Assembly: GCA_029215795.1 (NCBI GenBank)
Contig: JARDYH010000001.1
Span: 297,482,654 to 297,546,653, forward strand
Length of the DNA stretch: 64,000 nucleotides
Reading direction: 5' to 3'
Source of the DNA: Anniella stebbinsi
Lineage: Eukaryota; Chordata; Lepidosauria; Squamata; Anniellidae
The notes below the pieces were generated by a model that did no database searches, had not been told where the DNA came from, and worked only from the letters and a program-made list of their open reading frames with translations. The position numbers were made by a program, and so were the translations under genes. Below, piece after piece: positions 56,423 through 64,000 of this stretch. Position 1 is the first letter of the stretch, and each line of letters begins with the position of its first letter.

Positions 56423-56594
56423 GGCCCAATCTACACCAAGCAGGATATAGCACTATGAAAGCGGTATGAATGTGGTATATAAAAGGCAGAAGCCACATGA
56501 CTGCTTTATAGCGGTATTGAAATGCACTGACAATTGTTGGGGCCCATAGACACATACCATATACCACTATATCCGGCTTGGTGTAGATCTGGCC
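56423..56594. mobile_element. Palindromic MITE, GGCC-N-ATCTACACC ends (172 bp)
   Basis: The left end GGCCCAATCTACACCAAGC and the complement of the right end GGCCAGATCTACACCAAGC match at 17 of 19 bases. A perfect TAA duplication flanks it (56420-56422, 56595-56597). GGATATAGCACTAT mirrors ATATACCACTATATCC. No protein is encoded. Confidence 0.92.
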
Positions 56595-58756
56595 TAAGAC
56601 TATATGCACAGAGCCCCTTTTTAAAAGCTAAAATTTTCTCATCAGCTATCTAACTTAGAAGGGAGGGATGGAGATTGAATCAAGCCACTCCCCCAATAGC
56701 CAGTTGTCAGAATTTTAGCTCCATCGACCCAGGTGCTAGGTAAGCTATGCATTCAATGCTTATTTGTACACAACGCTCTGCTTCTAGGTAGGTATATCCT
56801 TATGGAAGCTATGTATGTAAGGCCTGCTTCCTCACCCTGGATTGGAGTATTGCTTTGCAGCTTTCTACTGTTGTTGTCATGGATATACTGATTTTAAGCT
56901 GCAGCTAAATCTGGCTCCAAACATCAAACTGAATGGGAAGCAGTACCTCGTTTTAAATTAATCTATTGGCTATCTGCTGTGCAATCAAATATGACCCAAA
57001 ATTGTAGGTTCAGTTAATAACTACTTAGAGCAGTTAGCAAATGTTCTTTTTATATTGAATTTCCATTTTAAAATTGATAGCTTCCTCCTCATTGAAACTG
57101 ATTGCATTCATGCTAAGAATTTAGAGCTAAGTGAAGCAGTGTTCTAGTTTTAGGTGTGCTTGACTGTATCTGATCAAGTGAAACTAAAAATATTTGTTAA
57201 AGTTAGGAATAGAAAGTGAAAATAACTCTTCCCTGTGTTAAAATGCAAGTGTTCAGTATCTTGTTATGGATGAAAGAAGAATGATCTGTGCAATGCTAGG
57301 CTTAATGGGATTTCACACATCAATTTTTCAGTGTGTACCCGAAAATGTAGAATACACACAATAAATACGCATGGCTACTATTGTACATACAGGTATACCT
57401 GTTATGAAGCCAGGATTAGCTTTGGAACCTTACTGTATAAAGCAATGCAGATGCACAAATTTATAGCCATATACTGTATTAAATATATTTGCATAATTGT
57501 CTTCCTCCAAATGTTTGCCCCATCGTTTTATGTATTCACAGTGCAGCCCTGTATGTGTTTCTGCAGAAGTCCCACTGTGTTCAGTGGGTTTAATCCCAGA
57601 TTGCAAGTGATTTCGGCCAGTAGTGAAATTGTTAATTTGTTTTGGATATTTTGGGGGATTACATTTGAAAAACAATCAAAATAAACTATGAACAGAGCAA
57701 GATCCTTATTCATGAAAAGATTGCATTTGCCCATTAAACTGTGGAGTATCGTCTCATTGTTTTTCAATTTAAAAATTCTGGGACTCAACTGCCATGCATT
57801 TTGAACTAAAATGTATGAGTGTTACATTGCAAATGGTTGTTGTCTACCTCTCTCAGCTGTCAAATAGGTGAGCTGAAAAGGATATGCAGTAAAAACTTAT
57901 AAAATAATGCTGGCGTAGAAATTATTTGCTTCTCCCTCTTAGTATTACAGGAGAAAAGTTAGGTCTTGATACACCCTAGATTGAAACAGTGTAAGAGTAT
58001 AATTGGTCTTGCAAGTTTGTTAGCTTCCAGTACATAACATTCAAGTGAGGCCCATGTAACTTGGCACTAACGATAATATTCTTCTGCTTACATTTCTGTA
58101 CCACCCAATAGCTGAAGCTCTCTGGCAGTTCACAACAAGATATTTCATTAACGCAGCCTTGAATCTACTTGAACTCTGATATTAAGGTTAATAATTTTGG
58201 GAAAAGTATGAGATCAATAAAGAGTTAATTTTAAAGCATTGTAGTCAAAATATACATCCATAAATGCATTGATCATAAATATTTCTATTCTAACTTTCCT
58301 TGAGTTGTGCCCAAGGTGCTTAACAATAAAACAAAAATCAATAAAACAAATAAAAGACAAGAACAAAAGTATCAAATTGAAAATAAAAAATAAGCTGGAT
58401 TTAAATAGAAAAAGAGCAGAAGAAATATTAACAATAGGAACAGTTGAGAAGTCATACAAAAAAGTCGACAGACCAAAGGCCTATCTAACAAGGAAATTTT
58501 CACACATTGACAAAAAGCTATCAATATGGGGTGAGCTTCTCTGGGGAGAAAATTCCATGACCTGGGATTGCATGGAAAAGGCTCCCTGTCTCATTCTCGC
58601 AACTCAGAAAATGGTAAGACATGCAAGAGAGCATTTCCAGATTCAAGACCTAACAATTGGACAGGTTCACGGGGAGCAGGTTATCAAGTATCCTGATCCT
58701 AAGCTGTTTAGGGCTCTAAAGATCATAACCCAGACCTTTAATTGTCCTTTAAAGGT

Positions 58757-59213
58757 TTGACCTTTAAAGCTCTAAACAGTTTGAGACGATTTTTCTTGAA
58801 GGACCGCCTTCACCCATATCAGCCTGCCCACAATTTAAGATAGGAAAGAGAGGCCCTTCTCATCTGCCCACATGTCCACCCAGGAGAGAGCCTTCTCTTT
58901 GGTGGCCCCAAACCTTGGAACAAATTTCCATTGGACGTCCACCATGCACCTTCCTTGCAGGCTTTCAAGAAAGCCTTAAAAACATTTTATTTTACCATGG
59001 CCTTTACATGGATGAGTAGTGTTACTGCTGTTGTTGTTATTATTGCTGCAGTTGTTGTTCCTGCTGGTTTTATTGTTTTAATTGCTGTTTTATTGCTTTT
59101 AATATTTTTAATATTTTATTGCTTTTAATATTTTATGTATTTTATTGTAAGCCACCTTGTGAGGGCTTTTTACCCTGAAAGGTGGCCAAGAAATGTTTTA
59201 CATAAATGAATAA
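58757..59213 (+). repeat. L2-type LINE ORF end and 3' tail, forward strand, inserted in a reverse L2
   Basis: Starts at about AATTGTCCTTTAAAGG and includes GGAGAGAGCCTTCTCTTTGGTGGCCCC (decayed ERAFSVVAP-like region, 58882-58908) and the 3' end TTATTGTAAGCCACCTTG, followed by AATGAATAAAT. The 3' end differs from the GGGCGGTTT-type family. The host LINE resumes directly afterwards. Confidence 0.7.
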
Positions 59214-59679
59214 ATTGTGCCCAGAAATGATCTGGAAGGTGGTGTAGATGTTTTAACAAGGGAGTAACATAATCCCAATAACCAACTCTGGTTGAGAGCC
59301 TGGCAGTCTCATTCTGCACCAGCTGAAGTTTCCAGACACTGAAAAGAGGCAGCCCCAAGGCATGGGTTACTGTCGCCAGATCTGACATCTCTAGGAATGG
59401 TCATATCTGGCACATCAACCTAATTTAAGCAAAGGCACTGCTGGCTACCGCTGACACCTGAGTGCTCAGATTGAAATACCCTAGACTTTGGAGCTGAGTC
59501 TTCAAGTGTAGTGCCACCTCATGCAAACAGGATGATTTCCTATTACAGCAGCCATTCTACTGAGCAGGAGCACCTGTCTTGTTTGGACTAAGCTTCAGTT
59601 TGTTCATCTTCATCCTGCTCACTACTGACTCCAGATAACAGTTCAGAACTTCAACAGCTTCTGTAGAATCAGATGACAT

Positions 59680-59682
<3 letters not shown>

Positions 59683-59707
<25 letters not shown>
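59683..59707. repeat. (GA)n microsatellite
   Basis: About 12 AG units within the reverse LINE. Confidence 0.9.
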
Positions 59708-59710
<3 letters not shown>

Positions 59711-60231
59711 GTGTCATCAGCATGCTGATGGCACCACGCTCTAAATCTCCAAACTGCATTTTATTAGTATGATGGTTTTCTAGAATTTTTCTAAGGAGTA
59801 GCAGAAATCAAAAGTGAATCCAGCTATTTGTAAGTGGCAAGAAATTGTGAAAAAGACCTGTGATCAGCCAATAGTTTGGTGCATTCGAATGGTATGTAGT
59901 AGAATTAAGTAAGCCTACAGCCAAAGAGATACTGTTGGTGTGGTGCAAGTATAATGCTCCCAGTTTTCTGACAGTGATTCAAAGATCTTGCTACAGGTTT
60001 GCATGTTTTCTTCATTCTCTTCTACAAATTTCATATTTGCAGTAAGCTGGTCATGCATAGTGAAATATAACCTAGTTAGAAGGTATACTTTTGCTTTGCA
60101 ATTTACAAAAACAACTATTTTAATTGCAATTATCTCTGGTTGGATATCACTCTTAGTGCTGGGGCTGTTCAATGAACTCCTGTGCAAGCGGTAATGAAAG
60201 ACTTCTTCCAATGAAGGGTCACATGACTCTG

Positions 60232-60407
60232 TTCAGACAACATGCTACGCCACTGTGATTAAGCATTTTGAGCTAAATATTATGGCTTTGTATGTCATGT
60301 GAACCATTCCTAACTGTGGTGGCTACATAACCACGGTATAAACATGCTCACTAACCATTTGCTGCAAAAGGTTTAGTGGCCTAACCATGGTTTAGCATGT
60401 TGTCTGA
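60232..60407. mobile_element. MITE with CAGACAACATGCTA ends
   Basis: The left end TTCAGACAACATGCTA and the complement of the right end TTCAGACAACATGCTA match exactly. The interior has AACCATGG-like palindromic stretches. It does not encode protein. The target duplication was not resolved. Confidence 0.75.
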
Positions 60408-60419
60408 AGAGGGCCATAA

Positions 60420-60600
60420 TTTATTTATAGCATTTTACCCTGCTTTTCAGCCAAAAAAAAAGCTCCCAGAGTGGCATACAAAGATTAATAATAAGACAGG
60501 CTCTACCCTCAGGCTTACAGTCTAAAAGACATGACAGAAAAGGAAAAGGGATTGGGAGGAAGGAAGGAAGGAGGGAGGGAGGGAGGGAGGGAGGGACAAA
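60420..60600. repeat. LINE tail-like stretch ending in (GGGA)n
   Basis: The stretch TTTATTTATAGCATTTTACC, then CCAGAGTGGCATACAAAG, is a LINE 3' end type, in reverse; a GGAA/GGGA repeat follows at about 60550-60597. Confidence 0.55.
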
Positions 60601-61184
60601 AAGAAAAAAAGTACCACTTCATTCTAAAGTCCTTATAAGTATTCTTTCTGGAAGTGTGCACAACACTTTTCTACTAAGTCAGAAGAGCGCCATCTGAGTG
60701 AAGGAGGCTTTTCGCTAGCCTTTGGATTCAGCCTGTAGTTTCCTAGACTTTTGAAGGAGTTACTCAGCATGAGTAAGACCTGATTTGCAATATGTATCTT
60801 GGGCTTTTCTGGAATGGAGACCTAATACATTTAAAATATTTTGTAAAGAGGATACATTTAATTTGTAAGCTATTAAAATGTTTGAAGAAACCTGGTATGC
60901 TAACCAAAAGCCAAGAGAACCATGTGGTTGCATGCTAACAGTTTTAATATTGAAAACAAAGGATTAATTTAAATATTACCGATCCGATAAACAGGCTTCA
61001 GGAAACTATTTCTATGTTGCAGCATTCTACAGAGCAGGCACAATGTTTGAAAACCCTTTCTTGTGGCAACTGACTTCATGCTGGTGCTGGATTTTATTTA
61101 TTTCTTCCTTTCAGGGTTACCTGCTCCTAAGGTGACTCGCAACCTATTAAAACAGAAAATCACAATCTATAAAGAACATTAACA

Positions 61185-61278
61185 ATGTAATCCTATACGT
61201 TCCTTCTCAGAAGTAAGTCCCATTGAGTTCAATGGAATGTACTCCCAAGTAAGTGGGTATAGGATTGCAGCTTAAAAC
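61185..61278. mobile_element. Short palindromic MITE, complete
   Basis: TGTAATCCTATACGTTCC on the left and TAGGATTGCAGCTTAAAAC on the right are inverted, with AAGTCCCATTGAGTTCAATGG in the middle. Confidence 0.8.
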
Positions 61279-61439
61279 ATCTAAAAATATAACAGCAGCT
61301 AAAACAATGACCTAGTTTGCACATAATATTAATCCATGTTATAGATTGTTGAATTCTAGGTTGTCATGATGTGCAAACATGACTGTGTTAAGCATAGGTT
61401 GGTAACCACAAACAACCCAGAAAGAGAACCCTTGGTTTG

Positions 61440-61505
61440 TTGTTGAATTGTGTTTGTTGTTGAATTGGTTTGTTGTTGAATTGTGAATTGTGAATTGTAA
61501 ACCTA
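61440..61505. repeat. TTGTTGAATTG minisatellite
   Basis: Three or four near-perfect units of about 16 bp (GTTTGTTGTTGAATTG) are followed by shorter TGAATTG units. Confidence 0.85.
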
Positions 61506-61616
61506 TTGTTTAAACAATAGGTTGTCACTATATGTGAACTCATAACTATGGGTTGTCTGTGGGTAGTTTTGCCAGCCTGTAGAGGTGGTGGGCAATAGTG
61601 GTAAAAACAAAAGCAA

Positions 61617-61640
61617 CCCCCCCCCCCCCCCCCCCCCCCC
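61617..61640. repeat. Poly-C tract
   Basis: A run of about 24 C in intron 1; on the transcript strand this remains C-rich. Length may vary between individuals or reflect sequencing error. Confidence 0.85.
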
Positions 61641-61794
61641 AGTATGTACAGCCATGCTCCTACTCATCGTTTGGTCTAACACTAATGGTGAAGTCTACCT
61701 GGCAACACCAGCTAGGCAGATCTACTCTCCTCCCTCATCTTCAACTCAGTCATGCTCCTGACAGCGCTGGGGGAGTTTTCAAGGACTAGTTACA

Positions 61795-62297
61795 GGTTCA
61801 ATTCAGACGACACATTAGGCAACAGAGGAGGGGGGGAACAATCATCAGTTGTGTTGCTTATTGTGTGTGTTGTGCACACACAACGCACACACAACTGACA
61901 GTACGTTAATCAGGCACTTTAAACAACAGAGCGAAACAACGGGCTTGCAAGTTGTTTAGCCCGAAGCCCCGTTGTTTAACGTGTCGTCCGAATTCAGCCC
62001 CCCCCCCCTCCGTGGACTATTCCGTTTCGTAATAGAGTTCCGCTGCCTAGAGCAGCCAAAAAACCCCGGCCGCTCTATGCAGCCGGCAGAACTCAACGGT
62101 GCCTGCTGGGATACGGCTGGAGGACACAGGGAGGAGAGGCTGCAACCAAAATGGCTGCCGCAAGTTCATAGCAGCCGGGGCATTTGCCGGTGCCAAGCAG
62201 CGCTGGCTGCAGCATGTCGTCTGTGGAGCTCCTCCTGCCTAACGCACAGTCAGTACGTTATTTACCCCTCCGTTGTCTAATATGTCCGAATTGAGCC
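61795..62297. mobile_element. MITE with GGTTCAATTCAGACGACAC ends (503 bp)
   Basis: The left end GGTTCAATTCAGACGACAC mirrors the right terminus ...GTCCGAATTGAGCC. A perfect ACA duplication flanks it (61792-61794, 62298-62300). The interior contains internal duplications of the end (GTCGTCCGAATTCAGCC near 61983) and a GC-rich middle, so it may be composite. Related to 35994 and 51007. Confidence 0.85.
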
Positions 62298-63081
62298 ACA
62301 GAGTAGGGTGACACATTGTAAAACTGCACGTACCAAGCTATCTCCAGCAAATACACACCCCTGCCCCACAGAGGTCAAGAACTTTAGACCTCTGGAGGTT
62401 ACCCTAAAAGCATATATCTTTTTTCTGCTAATTGCTCGCACCAACTCCCCGATCTCTGGAGGTCAGGAACTTGACCATGGTGAGAGAAGATTAATCTTCT
62501 CTGAAAGAGGTTTTCAGCACTTTGGCTGGGAGTGGGGAAAGGGAGTTTTTAAGCACGCAGCTGACGCAGTGAAGTCCTGCTGGTATTAGAGTGTCTCAAA
62601 GACATTTGGTATGTGGGGAGGAAGCAGGCAAGGAGGCAAAGAAAAAACAACCCAAATCAAGAAAACAAACTGCAGTTTCATCAGTGGTCTGCCAAACAAA
62701 CCCTGAATAGGGCAACAAACCATGGTTTAAACAAACCATGGGTTAGCATGACTTCCACACCTTTCCAAAATGCTACAGAGGATCAAGGGACCCTGCTGAA
62801 TGGGGTAGCTATGGTATGGGGGTGGAGCAATCCTTGAAAATCACCTTCCATGAGCAGAACATGAGTGAGTTGGTTGACATTACTTTGCAACTCCAGATGC
62901 ACATTTAAACGATGATCCCATGGTTCATTTCTATTTAAAATAAATAGATAAATGGCCTCTTGCCCTATATTATAGAAAGTGGCCCCGTGTGCTCTGCAAA
63001 CTATATAAGATAAGTGCTTAGATCCATTGCAGTTGTTTGAGTTATACATGCAATGTGAAATATATTTTTCTTTCTTTACAG

Positions 63082-63144
63082 GGCAAACTTGATGATTATC
63101 AGGATCGAATGAACAAAGGAGAACGCCTTAACCAAGATCAGTTG
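63082..63144 (+). CDS. CAPRIN1: Caprin-1, exon 2
   Basis: A 63-nt exon encoding 21 residues that begin GKLDDYQDRMNKGERLNQDQ, matching the caprin-1 N-terminal helical region that follows LEKKK in exon 1. Phase is 0 at both ends (exon 1 ends in a full codon; this exon starts GGC and ends TTG). The acceptor is strong (TTTCTTTACAG) and the donor is TTG|GTAAAT. It keeps the frame into exon 3. Confidence 0.97.
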
Positions 63145-63984
63145 GTAAATGTTTTGGGTGACATACATTGCCAGTTTCTCTATGAAGTATTTGTGTATTT
63201 TAGGGTTTTGTTCTTCCATTCTGTTCTAGTTGTTCTAGTATTATAAAAGAGTCCTTGATAACAGTGCTATTCCATCATTGTCAATGGAGGTACATTGCAA
63301 ATAGATGTGTGCATTTGTTTCCTTTTACTCCCTCCATCCTTGGAAAAGAAAGGAAACTATTATCTGCAAATTACTGTGAAAAACAGCATGTGTGAAGATA
63401 ACCAAGTGGCAAGAATCTTAAGTCTTTCTCCTACCTGTTGAAAAGTTGAAGGTGCATGAATGATTGGAAGAGTTTCTGGTGTTTCAACCTTATAACTCCT
63501 GTATTGCTGTTATATCTGGGAAGGAGCCGCTATTGTGGTGATATGGGGATGCTATTATGTGTTAAGATAAGAGAGTGCTTGTATTAATTGCCTTTGGTTG
63601 TTGGCTACTAGTTACTGGGCACACATCACCTGCTTGGGTGAGAGCTTAAGGAATGTGTTTGACAGTATTGCCTGTTGGTAGAGAAAGAGTTTTGAGTTAT
63701 TTGTAAGCTGGCTAGAAGCAGTGCATGAAAAGCTGTAACAGCTGTGCTGCTGGTTTGGGAATTGATTTCCTTTGAAGGCTTTCTCAATAGTTTTCTGTGA
63801 AAAACACAATTTATTTGCTAAATTTGTAGAAAACTAAAATATATTGTCATAAATAACTAAATGCTAGAGTAAAAAGCAAAAACTCAGTAGATGTATTTTG
63901 TGGAGATTAAAGTCATGGAAAGTCTAACAAATGTTTCAAATACAAATTAACCTCCTCTTTCACCCACCCACCCACCCCACCCAG
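63145..63984 (+). other. CAPRIN1: CAPRIN1 intron 2 (840 bp)
   Basis: AT-rich, no repeat of size recognised; the 3' end is a pyrimidine-rich CACCC tract before the acceptor CCCAG at 63980-63984. Confidence 0.9.
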
Positions 63985-64000
63985 GATGCTGTGTCAAAGC
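63985..64000 (+). CDS. CAPRIN1: Caprin-1, exon 3 (partial, cut by window end)
   Basis: The first 16 bases of the next coding exon translate as DAVSK, the residues that follow NQDQL in caprin-1. The exon continues beyond the window. The pyrimidine-rich tract ending in CAG directly precedes it. Confidence 0.9.

Larger units (their letters stand above)
58085..59760 (-). repeat. L2-type LINE, reverse strand, split by a forward L2 tail
   Basis: The reversed 3' end (CTGTACCACCCAATAGC, then GAAGCTCTCTGGCAG) starts at 58085 and the ORF region follows to about 58757 (GGTTATCAAGTATCCTGATCC near 58680). It resumes at about 59217 and continues to 59760 (GGTGTAGATGTTTTAACAAGG; complement encodes LQLVQNETARL, near 59310-59340). 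Between lies a plus-strand LINE tail (58757-59213), inserted later. Old, with many stops. Confidence 0.7.
53188..63081 (+). other. CAPRIN1: CAPRIN1 intron 1 (9.9 kb)
   Basis: Intron 1 starts with the GC-rich island end and then becomes AT-rich. It carries MITEs at 54116-54200, 56423-56594, 60232-60407, 61185-61278 and 61795-62297, nested L2-type LINEs at 58085-59760, microsatellites, and a poly-C tract. Open frames in the island part (53351-53992) have no homology and are explained by GC content. The acceptor is TTTCTTTACAG at 63071-63081. Confidence 0.9.

Noticed and set aside
58269..58760. 163-codon open frame in intron 1
   Set aside because: Antisense to an L2-type LINE; no protein family.

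Overview
This window looks like nuclear DNA of a squamate reptile (lizard or snake). The evidence is a vertebrate gene with short exons and long introns, a dense mix of CR1 and L2-type LINE fragments with lizard-style 3' ends, a tRNA-derived SINE ending in an AATAA-rich tail, many palindromic hAT-like and Harbinger-like MITEs, and abundant trinucleotide and tetranucleotide microsatellites. The species cannot be named from sequence alone.

The only protein-coding host gene I can support is CAPRIN1, at the right end on the + strand. Coding exon 1 (52999-53187) lies in a CpG island of about 1.6 kb, followed by a 9.9 kb intron 1, the 63-nt exon 2 (63082-63144), an 840-bp intron 2, and the first 16 nt of exon 3 (63985-64000), where the window stops. 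Caprin-1 is a cytoplasmic RNA-binding protein of stress granules and neuronal RNA granules. In other vertebrates LMO2 lies upstream of CAPRIN1; no LMO2 exon was recognised here, so bases 1-52000 are probably part of the LMO2-CAPRIN1 intergenic interval (inference from synteny).

Left to right. 1-7.3 kb: CR1 3' ends, a GC-cored DNA transposon (2974-4157) and the best L2-type LINE (5718-7257). 8.3-10.2 kb: a long inverted repeat with ~390-bp arms. 10.2-10.8 kb: a ~182-bp tandem repeat, then a SINE. 11.4-12.6 kb: a large GC-rich foldback structure carrying a GCGCAT-rich MITE. 13-22.8 kb: palindromic MITEs separated by apparently single-copy DNA. 23.4-36.3 kb: two related LTR-like repeats, further GCGCAT MITEs, reverse-strand L2 copies (one lacking its reverse-transcriptase core) and a palindromic hAT-like MITE. 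36.6-42.6 kb: a 5S-derived SINE fragment, L2 tails with microsatellites, and unassigned DNA. 42.8-45.8 kb: a multi-layer transposon nest. 45.8-52 kb: mostly unassigned DNA with a few MITEs. 52-64 kb: CAPRIN1.

The most interesting non-genic signals are (i) a GCGCAT-rich MITE family of about 350 bp, with four full and two partial copies, 12-15 bp terminal inverted repeats and 3-bp target duplications; (ii) several sequence-unrelated MITE families whose termini share a GG-CC-ACAC pattern and 3-bp duplications, suggesting one transposase; (iii) nested insertions with readable target duplications that give relative ages; and (iv) two large inverted-repeat structures. Family names are from recognition of motifs by eye; identity values and database assignments were not computed.
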